From Ostreococcus lucimarinus CCE9901 (lineage: Eukaryota > Chlorophyta > Mamiellophyceae > Mamiellales > Bathycoccaceae): 64,000 bases of DNA. The notes beneath the pieces were generated by a model. That model did no database searches and was not told where the DNA came from. It worked only from the letters and a program-made list of their open reading frames with translations. The translations under genes and the position numbers were made by a program. Positions within the stretch are counted from its first letter, which is position 1. Every line of letters begins with the position of its first letter. Shown piece after piece: positions 49,201 to 56,832 of this stretch. The stretch lies in assembly GCF_000092065.1 (NCBI RefSeq), contig NC_009357.1, forward strand, positions 1 to 64,000, read 5' to 3'.

Positions 49201-49893
49201 CTTCGGCAACATCGCGCCGCAGATAGAGGCCTCTCTCCGTACGTGCTTCGACGCGTCGAGTTTCATCCGAACGACCTCCAGGCGACGCATGAAAGCGTCC
49301 TGAATGCGCTGAGCTGGAATCCCTTGTTTAACGGGTTCCATGCGTCGATGGGCACCGTGCAAGTGCCCGGCGAGGGCGCGAGGCCAGTTCGCATAGAAAG
49401 GCCAGTCGATGGGAACGTGTGTCAGTGTTGTATCCATCGCGTTGGCGATCTTGAAGACATGCCATTATTGTTGGGCACCTTCGTCTGGCAAGTCGACCTC
49501 AAGAGTGGTCTCGTGTGCGTTTCCGACCGCGGCGTCGAGCAACGAGTCTGTACCGCCGATTCCGGCGTGCGCTTCGCGACCGCCGACGGCGACGCCAAAG
49601 ACGCGCCGCGGTTCCGACGCCCCGTCGACGATTACGGCGATGCAAACCACCACGATCCCGCGCATCCGAGAATTTACGCGCTCCAAAATCCTCCGTATCT
49701 CTTCCGCACGCGACGCTGCGCCGGATGCGTGGATCCCGCGCGAGCGCGCGAGAAGCTGCGCGCGTTAGAGTTCGACGCGTACGAACGCGACGAGTTCTCT
49801 CGCCTGCCGCTGTTTCACACCATGCGGTACGAGAATCAACTCCGGCACGACGTCGCGATCAGCCGTAGAGAAAAGTTCATCACAGTGAAATGA
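46258..49893 (+). CDS. FBH1: FBH1-type F-box DNA helicase (UvrD/SF1)
   Basis: 1211 residues from the ATG at 46258 (the frame above begins with GTG). Basic KRKRR then QTSLIDAW at 73-80 resembles a PCNA-interaction motif. An F-box-like helix pair (about 100-150: VIRRLLSCAPTSFYADARLVCKAW) precedes the helicase: Walker A FAGSGKTTT, LDEAQDIAPVM, GDVHQQIYNF, RSFRFG and the motif V-VI segment TAHKSKGLEFDNV with LTYVAVTRAKKR. FBH1 restrains Rad51 and reverses or remodels stalled forks as part of an SCF ligase. About 250 residues after motif VI include CQCC and CAGC, a possible zinc module. Its stop overlaps the DONSON start. Confidence 0.94.
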   Translation: MFTSAREVLAKQTETDASSRGDDSTRARDANAPKPSFDVDAQDAKNIARAEAKAERIARAEAKRKRRDDEPKQTSLIDAWRRGGARASTSDVGVGGDVIRRLLSCAPTSFYADARLVCKAWRDAVDDPKFMPCVKLNRALALGGARADAAEAYLNEVTGREPGDAGVGPLARHAATTKTLFKSRLDVETFCRFVEEDEHLSGARDIRGEVQPGYDEPDDLTKIDDFWQSLGTAASRSFLGTVGDVAATIRVIAKFACVQEPITRGGEREADNTRANGWAVLVIAMTHVAENEWIASRLLRAARRALRSDASAEFVEEDLTEFVNLLIAYVRLESRSYADASEPAKVHACRRMKARLSAAYDYANLHDEREQNSSDADLKNVVGNSSAATRPTDTMRKTSRLTHEQEAIVSTSLRPPQWMVVHAFAGSGKTTTLVEYAKRNPSKRFLYLAFNRAITEEAKTKFPANTDAKTFHGLAYGLATWYKAGGKKLHFGDKLRSSEVCKALGKSISDRAVGKGLVTLQNFLVSADENISKEHVPTEGVKPASVDEIIQVAETLWRMMKDRSSNDVPLTHAGYMKLYQLQRPRLDIDMSRNKNKTGYDVILLDEAQDIAPVMFDIVLRQTKCAKILVGDVHQQIYNFTGAMNVMDKIDDLVASHQVTHRRLVRSFRFGVEIANVANAILNIKRESAFLVGARLSELDQTCVFSTENVASSDPRLKTVRGPPPLSTVIVGDGRREQLAVLVRSNYNLISALMYLESSRSKVHVIGGVDALKLDQVCDFVRLILDEDLGSISDRYIKMFVTYGGGDLARFDQRQDQESFVERNALTRIYEIAENQDDADTLNRIRIAQSYREKMFKLVKRLKDSSFLSNEPNANFIVATAHKSKGLEFDNVMIWDDFEDVDRVWRRGDKYVSISTDPVFGDADTLVPVDEINLTYVAVTRAKKRVFLNKSIATLLAFPSHGNVPMYDEIANGFALFPERFPLRQHRAADRGLSPYVLRRVEFHPNDLQATHESVLNALSWNPLFNGFHASMGTVQVPGEGARPVRIERPVDGNVCQCCIHRVGDLEDMPLLLGTFVWQVDLKSGLVCVSDRGVEQRVCTADSGVRFATADGDAKDAPRFRRPVDDYGDANHHDPAHPRIYALQNPPYLFRTRRCAGCVDPARAREKLRALEFDAYERDEFSRLPLFHTMRYENQLRHDVAISRREKFITVK

Positions 49894-51470
49894 AACGCAG
49901 AAGAGTCGCCGCCGCGCCGTCGCGACAGCCACGCCCGCCGTGCAAACCGCGCCACATCTCGGCGCGTCGCGCGATGCCCGCCGCCCGATCGAACGCCCGC
50001 GGCGCGTCCGCGACGACGACGAATACCGTCGACGACGCCGTGACGCGCGCGTTCGGCGCGAGCGGCGCCGCGCGATCGAACGCCGCGCGCGCGAAGCGAA
50101 AGAATTTCGCATCGGGAACCGCGGGCGCGTCGCGGACGGTCGCGGCGGAGCGCGAACGCGCGATCCCGAAGGGCGAGGCGTGCGACGCGCTGCCGATGGA
50201 CTGGACGATCAAGTCGAGCGTGCGGTTGAGCTCGCGGGCGAGGTCGTTCCGATGGGGGACGTGCGCGGGGGCGAACGCGACGTCGGAGGGACTGCGGGCG
50301 TACTCGGGCGGCGACGCGTCCTCGTTGAGCATCGACGGTGGAGAAAGCGGCGACGGCGGCGACGACGACGAGGCGAGGTTGGAGAAGAAACAGAAATTGC
50401 TGACGCGGGCGATGTATTCGTGCGCGTATCCGGAGCTCGGGCTTTCGGATGAACAGCTGGCGTCGATGCGGGCGACGCCGAGCGGAAACGAGTGGGTGCG
50501 GAAACGCGAGTCCATGTGGGTGGATGCCTTGGTGAGTCTGTACGGGTTGCTCAAAGTGAGGCAATGCTATGCGTTTTACGTCGTCTATCGCGAGCGGAGC
50601 ATCTTGTTCTGCGCGCCGGGCGTGGGAGGGGTGACGGATGGCGGATACGCCGTGGTGACGAATAGCAACGCGAAGATTCGAGCGGCATTGAAGGACGCGG
50701 CGGTAGATTTCACGAGCGCGGACGAAGAGGCGCTGGCGATCGGCAAAGCGAAAACTGTGTGGGCACAGAAATGGCGACCCGAGGACGAGACGCAAGGGTT
50801 GCTAGACAACCTGGCCGGCGACGACGCGAGCCGAGCGGAAATCACGGCGCATTTGGCCAAGATGGATAACCCAAGCAACGCTCGTCGCCGAGCCGCGGAT
50901 ACGATCATATGCCGCGGCGCGATCGCGGTGAATGGACTGTTGAACGTTCTAGTCGAAGCCTCCGGGGGTGATCCCGGAAGTTCCGACGGCGCGCAGCACG
51001 ACGTACCGATATTGTTGGCACCCGTACCGTTCGCGCACAGCTCGATGAAACCTTTGGAGCTCAAGGCACAAACGAACACGATGTTGTCTCGCAAAGACGG
51101 CAAGAATGCAAACGCACTGTACCAATCATCCAACGCGACGTCGATGCAAACGGTGTACACGGCGGAGACGGATCGCGACGAACTCATTCCGCCGTGGACG
51201 CTCGCGCGCGTTTGCGCGGCGTTGGCGCTCAACCATGAAGACATATCTGCCACGTGCATGACCCACAAGCCTACGCACGGCTTGAACGTTGGCGTCTTAG
51301 CGGCGCGCGATATGTCGGATTCCAACACCAAGCATCGCGAAGCCGTCTTGGTTCGCGAGTGCGCGTATTACGACGAAGCCGAGACGTCGCGCATCATGGC
51401 GCCGCCGCCGCTCGGTTCGTCCGTGCTCTCGCGCATCGAGTACGTCAACGGGACGTATTATATCCCTTAG
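49890..51470 (+). CDS. DONSON: DONSON (downstream neighbour of Son) replication protein
   Basis: 526 residues. After a basic low-complexity N-terminus comes the DONSON signature region ALPMDWTIKSSVRLSSRARSFRWGT (about 103-127), then AMYSCAYPELGLSDEQ, WVDALVSLYGLLKVRQCYAFYVVY and the C-terminal IEYVNGTYYIP. DONSON helps load the CMG helicase and protects forks in animals; plant homologues are known. The first ATG (49890) overlaps the FBH1 stop as ATGA; an in-frame ATG at 49974 would remove the overlap. There is at most a few dozen bases of non-coding DNA between the two genes either way. Confidence 0.92.
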   Translation: MKRRRVAAAPSRQPRPPCKPRHISARRAMPAARSNARGASATTTNTVDDAVTRAFGASGAARSNAARAKRKNFASGTAGASRTVAAERERAIPKGEACDALPMDWTIKSSVRLSSRARSFRWGTCAGANATSEGLRAYSGGDASSLSIDGGESGDGGDDDEARLEKKQKLLTRAMYSCAYPELGLSDEQLASMRATPSGNEWVRKRESMWVDALVSLYGLLKVRQCYAFYVVYRERSILFCAPGVGGVTDGGYAVVTNSNAKIRAALKDAAVDFTSADEEALAIGKAKTVWAQKWRPEDETQGLLDNLAGDDASRAEITAHLAKMDNPSNARRRAADTIICRGAIAVNGLLNVLVEASGGDPGSSDGAQHDVPILLAPVPFAHSSMKPLELKAQTNTMLSRKDGKNANALYQSSNATSMQTVYTAETDRDELIPPWTLARVCAALALNHEDISATCMTHKPTHGLNVGVLAARDMSDSNTKHREAVLVRECAYYDEAETSRIMAPPPLGSSVLSRIEYVNGTYYIP

Positions 51471-51595
51471 TGAAAAAGTAGTGGATCAGAGAAGCGATGT
51501 AACGGCCGCACGCGCGAATGTCGCTAAAGTCTTTCGTCTGAACGTTGAGAAAACTCGGGCTATTTCGCGCTACGAGACGAACCGACCACCCGTCG

Positions 51596-52078
51596 TCACA
51601 TCATCATCTCCGCGTCCTCATCCGCGCGCACCAAATCCTCTCCCTCCTCCTCATCCGCGCCCCCCGCGTTCGCGCACACGCTCGCTCGCTCGCGCGTCAA
51701 CCTCTTAATCTCCTCTGTCAATTTTTTCCGCTCGAGAGACTTTCCAAAATTTTTCTTCCCAATCTTCCCTCGCTTACTCATCAACTCCGCGATCCGCTCT
51801 CGAAGTTCGCGCTTCCGCGCCGTGATCGCGCTCTGTTTCATCCGTCCCGCGCCTCCGCCGCCGCCGCCGCCGTCGCCGCCTCGCGTCGCGCGCCCGTCGT
51901 CGCCGTCGTCCTCGTCCTCGCCGCCGCCCCCCCCCGTCGTCGCGAGCGCGCCGTCGATCGCCATCGCCGTCGCCGCATCGCTCGCCGCGCGCGCCGCGCG
52001 TCGTTTTTTCTTATCCTTCGCCCGCTTCCGCTTCGTCTTCAGCTGCTTCAGCTCCGCCTTCGACCGCGCCGCCTTCAT
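51596..52078 (-). CDS. Small basic/Gly-rich coiled protein, unknown
   Basis: 160 residues from the ATG at 52078; longer frames upstream are Arg-rich shadows across a GATC-rich spacer. The start KAARSKAELKQLKTKRKRAKDKKKRR is a strong nuclear or nucleolar signal. A Gly/Asp run sits in the middle, and the C-terminal half is a helical segment (AITARKRELRERIAELMSKRGKIGKKNFGKSLERKKLTEEI in parts). It ends acidic with EMMM. Not recognised; the composition suggests an accessory protein of ribosome assembly. Confidence 0.6.
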   Translation of the reverse strand: MKAARSKAELKQLKTKRKRAKDKKKRRAARAASDAATAMAIDGALATTGGGGGEDEDDGDDGRATRGGDGGGGGGGAGRMKQSAITARKRELRERIAELMSKRGKIGKKNFGKSLERKKLTEEIKRLTRERASVCANAGGADEEEGEDLVRADEDAEMMM

Positions 52079-52544
52079 CGCGTCGCCGTCTCGCGCGGCG
52101 TCGCGCGCGCGGTCGCGGTCGATCGACGCGTCGATCGCTCGATCGCGCGTCGAACCTCGCGTCGAGGTCGATCTCGCGTCGATCGAACCTCGCGCGTCGA
52201 TCGGCGTTCGCGCGCGATCGCGGGTCGCCGCGATCGCGCCGATCGCGCGTCGCCGATGGATAACGCGCGCGCGATCGCGACGCGCGTCCGCACTCCACGC
52301 ACACGGTGCGCGCGATCGGCGACGCGCGATGACGCGCGATGACGCCGATGACGCGCCGCGCGCGACGCGCGGGCGAGCGCGGGCCCGGGCGAGGGACGGG
52401 CGCGCCGCGCGACGCGATGGATGGGGCGATAACGCCGGCCGATGGATGGGACGGCGCGTCTCGAGACGGAGGACGGTGACGCGAACGAACGGTGACTGAC
52501 GAACGCGCGCGCGCGAACGCGATGATAGGTAAAGAACGCACACG
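52079..52544. other. GATC-rich divergent promoter, possible FBPase 5'-UTR intron
   Basis: 466 bases between divergent starts. Between 52120 and 52325 the tetramer GATC occurs eleven times, mostly as CGATCG. Further down, GTGCGC at 52316, ACTGAC at 52495-52500 and ATAG at 52525-52528 have the spacing of this genome's introns, so 52316-52528 may be a 5'-UTR intron of FBPase. No coding frame is convincing. Confidence 0.45.
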
Positions 52545-53687
52545 ATGTCTGCCGCCACCTCCGCCTGCGCTCGCGCGATCGTCGCGACGAAGAAGACCAC
52601 CGCGGCGCGCCGCGCGGGCAAGTCGGCGACGCGGGCGACGCCGCGATCCGTCGCGGCGCGCGCGGGGGGCGCGGGCACGCCGTTCACGACGTGGATCTTG
52701 CAACAAGAGATGGAAGAAAAGATCGACGGCGAACTCGCGGTCGTGTTGTCGAGCATCGGCTTGGCGTGCAAGCAAATCGCGAGCTTGGTGCAACGCGCCG
52801 GGCTTCAAGGCATGACGGGTTTGGCGGGCGAGACGAACGTGCAAGGTGAAGACCAAAAGAAGCTCGACGTCATCTCCAACGATGTGTTCTGCGATGTCTT
52901 GCGTCAAACCGGCCGCACGGGCGTGATTGCGTCCGAGGAAGAAGACGTGCCGGTCGCCGTCGAAGAAACCTTCGGCGGTAACTACGTCGTCGTCTTCGAT
53001 CCGCTCGATGGCTCTTCCAACATCGACGCCGCCGTTTCCACGGGTTCCATCTGGGGCATCTACGAGTCCGACTCCACGTGCATCCCGGATTTTGGCACCG
53101 AAGATGCGGCCAAGATTGAAGAGAAGTGCGTCATGAACGTGTGCCAACCGGGGAACAACTTGTTGTGCGCGGGCTACTGCATGTACTCCTCTTCCACCAT
53201 CCTCGTCTTGACCCTCGGTGAGGGTGTGTACGGTTTCACCCTCGACCCGACCGTCGGCGAGTTCATCATGTCCCACGACAACATCAAGGTTCCGGAATCT
53301 GGTAAGATTTACTCCTTCAACGAAGGCAACTACGACATGTGGACTCCGGGCTTGAAGAAGTACATGGACTCCCTCAAGACTGGCGGCGCGGAACAAGGCA
53401 CCAAGCCGTACAGCGCCCGTTACATCGGTTCCCTCGTCGGTGACTTCCACAGAACCATCTTGTACGGAGGCATCTACGGCTACCCGGGCGACTCCAAGAA
53501 CCCGAACGGTAAGCTTCGCCTCTTGTACGAGTGCGCGCCGATGTCCTTCATCGCCGAACAAGCCGGCGGTATGGGTTCCACCGGTAAGGAGCGCGTCCTT
53601 GACGTTGTCCCGGAAAAGTTTCACCAACGTGTGCCGTTCTTCACCGGCTCCAAGAAGGAAGTGCAGTACTTGGAATCCTTCATGTAG
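52545..53687 (+). CDS. Fructose-1,6-bisphosphatase, plastid redox-regulated type
   Basis: 380 residues: a transit peptide of about 42 (Ala/Thr/Arg-rich), then the FBPase fold. Metal and active-site motifs are present: FDPLDGSSNIDAAVSTG (151-167) and GSLVGDFHRTILYGGIYGYPGD, with KLRLLYECAPMSFIAEQAGG at the end. The thioredoxin-regulated loop is present with Cys179, Cys195 and Cys200, matching the three cysteines of spinach plastid FBPase; the first pair is three residues closer than in spinach. It hydrolyses FBP to fructose 6-phosphate in the Calvin cycle and should be activated in light. The body has strongly biased codons, as in highly expressed genes. Confidence 0.97.
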   Translation: MSAATSACARAIVATKKTTAARRAGKSATRATPRSVAARAGGAGTPFTTWILQQEMEEKIDGELAVVLSSIGLACKQIASLVQRAGLQGMTGLAGETNVQGEDQKKLDVISNDVFCDVLRQTGRTGVIASEEEDVPVAVEETFGGNYVVVFDPLDGSSNIDAAVSTGSIWGIYESDSTCIPDFGTEDAAKIEEKCVMNVCQPGNNLLCAGYCMYSSSTILVLTLGEGVYGFTLDPTVGEFIMSHDNIKVPESGKIYSFNEGNYDMWTPGLKKYMDSLKTGGAEQGTKPYSARYIGSLVGDFHRTILYGGIYGYPGDSKNPNGKLRLLYECAPMSFIAEQAGGMGSTGKERVLDVVPEKFHQRVPFFTGSKKEVQYLESFM

Positions 53688-53852
53688 ACGCCGCATATTT
53701 TTCACAACCTAGACGGAGATTTGTTTGTTAATACGACGAATTTTTGATTCGACACCGCTCGCGAGACGACCGCGCGACTTAAATAATCATCAAGGTGATG
53801 GATATTGATAATTTTCTACAGCGAAAAAAATGACTGACGACAATAAATCACT

Positions 53853-54929
53853 TTACTGAGACTTGGCCACGCTCGTGGCGCGCTTGATGGCGCGCTTGAT
53901 GGCGTCTCTGTCGAGACGCGTGACGACGTGAATTTCTTGGACTTGGCGTCCCGCGCGCGCGAGCAGGTTGTAACCATCTTCAACAAACACATTCGTGAGC
54001 CAAAGCTCGAGGTCTTGGCTCACGACGCGTTGTTCCATCGCTTGGCGACCCGGGATGACGGCTTCGATGCCATCCTCCTTGAGCAGGGAGCTACAGATGT
54101 CCGGCAATCCCGGAAGCGGAATCTCGCTCAAATCGTCCTCATCGATCGATGGTTCCGGCATCGTCACCGGCATGATGGTTTCCAACGTCTCCATCAACGG
54201 ATCAGCTTGCGTTTGCTTGATGCTGAAGTTGATGCGACCGGTTTCGTCGTTCACCTCTAAAACCTTGACAAACTCGCGTTGTCCAACCTTGACCGCGTCT
54301 CTCGGGTGACTAATTCTATTCCACGAGATCTCAGAGATGTGCACCAATCCCTCCAACCCGCTCGCTTCGCCTTGACCGTCGCACACCTCCACGAACGCCC
54401 CAAAATCGCTCAACGAGGTGACGACGACCTCCTTGACGTCGCCCACGGGTAACTTTTCGCTCGCCCGTTCCTGCAACAACGCTCGCTCGCTCACCACGAT
54501 CCGCTTCGACGAGTGATCGACCAACTTCACGTCGATCAATTTCCCGATCTGCGCCTCGAGCATCTTCGTCTCGTCCGCCTCCTCGGCCCCCCCCCTGAAG
54601 TCGCCCCGCAGGCGACTCGATCGCATTTGGCTCTTCGGCAAAAACGCCCGAAAGCGTCCCTTGGTCACCCTGAGCACCACCCCGCCGCGATTCACCACCT
54701 CCACCTTCCCCGTGAGTCGCCCTCCGTCGCGTTCGATCGCCTCGATCGCCGCGCGCACGTCCTGTTCGCGCGCGTTCTTCGCGTCGCCGCCCGCCTCCGC
54801 GTTCGCCCTCGCCCGCGTCGTCCCTCGTCGCTTCGTCGCGCGCGCGCCTCGTCGCGCCCGCGTCGTCGTCGTCGTCGTCGTCGTCACCGTCGCCGCGCCG
54901 CGACGCGCCATCGTCGCCGTCGTCGCCAT
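53853..54929 (-). CDS. RLSB: Plastid S1-domain RNA-binding protein, RLSB/PDE338-like
   Basis: 358 residues. A Thr/Arg-rich transit peptide (about 1-45) precedes two S1 domains: a degenerate first (GKVEVVNRGGVVLRVTKGRFRAFLPKSQM) and a clear second (GDVKEVVVTSLSDFGAFVEV to LEGLVHISEISW). The C-terminus INFSIKQTQADPLMETLETIMP to VVSQDLELWLTNVFVEDGYNLLARAGRQVQEI is the signature of the plant PDE338/RLSB family, which binds rbcL mRNA and activates its translation. It probably has the same plastid role here. Divergent from the methyltransferase gene across a minisatellite. ATG at 54929; an in-frame ATG at 54911 also exists. Confidence 0.9.
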   Translation of the reverse strand: MATTATMARRGAATVTTTTTTTTRARRGARATKRRGTTRARANAEAGGDAKNAREQDVRAAIEAIERDGGRLTGKVEVVNRGGVVLRVTKGRFRAFLPKSQMRSSRLRGDFRGGAEEADETKMLEAQIGKLIDVKLVDHSSKRIVVSERALLQERASEKLPVGDVKEVVVTSLSDFGAFVEVCDGQGEASGLEGLVHISEISWNRISHPRDAVKVGQREFVKVLEVNDETGRINFSIKQTQADPLMETLETIMPVTMPEPSIDEDDLSEIPLPGLPDICSSLLKEDGIEAVIPGRQAMEQRVVSQDLELWLTNVFVEDGYNLLARAGRQVQEIHVVTRLDRDAIKRAIKRATSVAKSQ

Positions 54930-54998
54930 CGTCGTCGTCGTGTGCCGACGCGTGCGCGCCGGCGGATAGCGTCGACGTCACGCGCCGGGCGTCGCCAG

Positions 54999-55106
54999 AC
55001 GAGGGCGAACGTCGCGTTTCGCCACACGAGGGCGAACGTCGCGTTTCGCCGAACGAGGGCGAACGTCGCGTTTCGCCGAACGAGGGCGAACGTCGCGTCG
55101 CCGCCC
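54999..55106. repeat. 27-bp minisatellite, about four copies
   Basis: Tandem unit of 27 bp whose core is ACGAGGGCGAACGTCGCGTT; copies start at 54999, 55026, 55053 and 55080, the last incomplete. It lies between the divergent starts of the RLSB-like gene (54929) and the methyltransferase gene (55189). It is nearly identical between copies, so it should be length-polymorphic. Confidence 0.9.
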
Positions 55107-55188
55107 GACGGTTCTGGTCGTCGACGCGCGACGCGTCGGCGCTCGCGGATCGCGTCGACAGACGCCGACGACGGGGGAGCGCGCGACG

Positions 55189-56109
55189 ATGGGACGCGCG
55201 ACGGACGCGACGCGCGCGGTGACGCAGAGCGCGAACTCGATCGCGGCGCTGCGCGCGGTGGAGAGCGAACGGGCGGATGGATTGATGAAAGATCCGTGGG
55301 CGCGCGAACTCGCGGGCGCGCGCGCGATGGCGCGCGCGGACGCGCGGCGGCGCGAGGACGGGGATAAGGGGAGAATCGCGGTGCGCACGAAGTTTTTCGA
55401 CGATTTCGTGACGGCGGCGGCGGGGAAGATGGCGAGCGCGCGGGGGGAGACGACGCAGGTGGTGCTTCTGGGCGCGGGGTACGACACGCGGAGCTGGCGA
55501 TTGCGCGCGGCGAGCGAAGAGGCGCGAGAACGAACGAGCGTGTACGAGGTCGACGTCGAGGAGGTGTTGGCGCGAAAGCGCGAAGTCGTGAGCGACGCGC
55601 CGTTGACGCTCGGCGCGGAGCGACGCGAGGTGGCGAGCGATATCGCCAAAGACGATTGGGTCGCCGCGCTCAAAGCCGCGGGAATGTCCACGGAGTTGCC
55701 CACGGTGTGGGTTCTCGAAGGGTTGCTCTATTACCTGTCGCCGCGATGCGCCAAAAAGACGCTCGCGCTGTGTCATCGGTCGTGCGGGCCCGGGAGCGTC
55801 GTCGCCGTCTCCGTCGTCAACGCGCCGTCGCTCCGACGCGCGCGTCGCGAGCCGTTCAAGAGCAAGTTTCTTCGCGTTTTCGGTCGCGCCGCACCGAAGA
55901 CCGCGCGTCAGTGCTGGAAATCGTCCTGCGACGTGCCGCCCGAGGCGTACTTTGCGCCGTGGCGTCTCGACGCGTGCGCCCAACTCGGCGACGGCGCGCT
56001 CCATTACGGACGTTGGACCGGCGCGCCGCCGACGCCTTTCGCCACCGACAGAAAATCCTATCGTCGCGATCCCACTCCTAGGACGTTTTACGTCGCCGCG
56101 TCGAAATAG
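55189..56109 (+). CDS. SAM-dependent methyltransferase, TIGR00027/LCMT-like
   Basis: 306 residues. The family pattern is clear: an N-terminal helix ANSIAALRAVESERADGLMKDPWARELAG, the SAM motif VVLLGAGYDTRSWRL, an acidic YEVDVEEVLARKREV and TVWVLEGLLYYLSP. This is the leucine carboxyl methyltransferase-like group, common in actinobacteria and plants as putative O-methyltransferases. The true substrate is unknown. There is no transit peptide. The close match to a bacterial-type motif set may reflect old transfer; codon use is like its neighbours. Confidence 0.9.
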   Translation: MGRATDATRAVTQSANSIAALRAVESERADGLMKDPWARELAGARAMARADARRREDGDKGRIAVRTKFFDDFVTAAAGKMASARGETTQVVLLGAGYDTRSWRLRAASEEARERTSVYEVDVEEVLARKREVVSDAPLTLGAERREVASDIAKDDWVAALKAAGMSTELPTVWVLEGLLYYLSPRCAKKTLALCHRSCGPGSVVAVSVVNAPSLRRARREPFKSKFLRVFGRAAPKTARQCWKSSCDVPPEAYFAPWRLDACAQLGDGALHYGRWTGAPPTPFATDRKSYRRDPTPRTFYVAASK

Positions 56110-56356
56110 CGTGTAGCTTAGAATTTCCCGCGGTCGGCCGCGGCATATTCTCGGTCGGCCGCCCAACACTAAATCCATCTTCTTCGGCTTTTTCCCCGAA
56201 ATCCCGACGTAATACTTGACGATCGCCCGCGTCGCGAACCCATCGCCACCTTTCCGCGATACTTGGCGACAAGGCCACGTGGCAACGGCACGTGGCAACG
56301 GCACTCGCCGACGCGCCCGAACCCCGTGTTCGCGCACGGAATCGCTCGGAACGAAG
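56110..56356. other. Spacer: methyltransferase 3' flank and RAMP4 promoter
   Basis: Just after the methyltransferase stop, CCGCGG-TCGG-CCGCGG (56128-56143) forms a perfect 6-bp stem, and GGTCGGCCG is repeated at about 56132 and 56152. Further down is the tandem G-box described separately. The minus frame crossing the region shows no typical content. Confidence 0.55.
56276..56301. promoter_or_regulatory. Tandem G-box, CACGTGGCAACGG twice
   Basis: Two exact adjacent copies of a 13-bp unit, each starting with the bZIP/bHLH core CACGTG, 56-81 bases upstream of the RAMP4 start codon. CACGTGGC is a plant-type G-box, and ACGTGG is the core of the plant unfolded-protein response element. Because RAMP4 is an ER-stress gene in other eukaryotes, bZIP control is a natural inference. 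Confidence 0.6.
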
Positions 56357-56704
56357 ATGGTGCGTAGAAAAACATCACTCGACGCGTCGCGCGCGGTTGA
56401 ACGCGCGTCGCGCGCGCGCGCGTCGCGATCGCGTCGCGATCGCGTTCGATCTCCCGGTTTTTCACACTGACGATGGATCGCGCGCGCACAGGCTGTCTCG
56501 CACCGCATGATGGCGCACAAGTCGCGAAAGTTCCATGGGAACATCCACCGACGCGGTTTAGTGGATTCCGGCAGCGCGAAGAAGAAGGATTTCAGCGTCG
56601 GTCCGGTGATGCTGGGATTCTTCGTCTTCGTCGTCATCGGCTCGAGCATTTTGCAAGTGCTCAAGTCTGCGTCTTCGGGACCTCTCGCCTCGCAAGCGAT
56701 GTAA
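56357..56704 (+). CDS. RAMP4: RAMP4/SERP1 stress-associated ER protein, start codon split from the rest by an intron
   Basis: Coding exon 1 is only ATG (56357-56359). Intron 56360-56491 (132 nt) has donor GTGCGT, ACTGAC at 56466 and acceptor ACAG. Exon 2 is 56492-56704. The joined protein of 71 residues begins MAVSHRMMAHKSRKFHGNIH and aligns over its full N-terminus with plant and animal RAMP4 (the N-I-x-x-RG motif). Without the intron an ATG at 56507 would give 65 residues lacking that start. A Lys-rich stretch precedes the tail-anchor segment VGPVMLGFFVFVVIGSSILQ. RAMP4 binds the Sec61 translocon and stabilises membrane proteins under ER stress. Confidence 0.92.
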
Positions 56705-56832
56705 ACTATTCCGCGCGAACGTTGAACGCAGATAGCCGCACTGAGTGATCATCATCGCGTTTAGACACGCCACCGTAGTTTTGTACATTAACAAACATCT
56801 CTGGTCACTCACCCGACCGACTCGGCCAAGTT

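Noticed and set aside
54331-56664. 777-codon minus-strand open frame
   Set aside because: Shadow of RLSB-like and methyltransferase genes in a GC-rich genome; Arg-rich, no domain.
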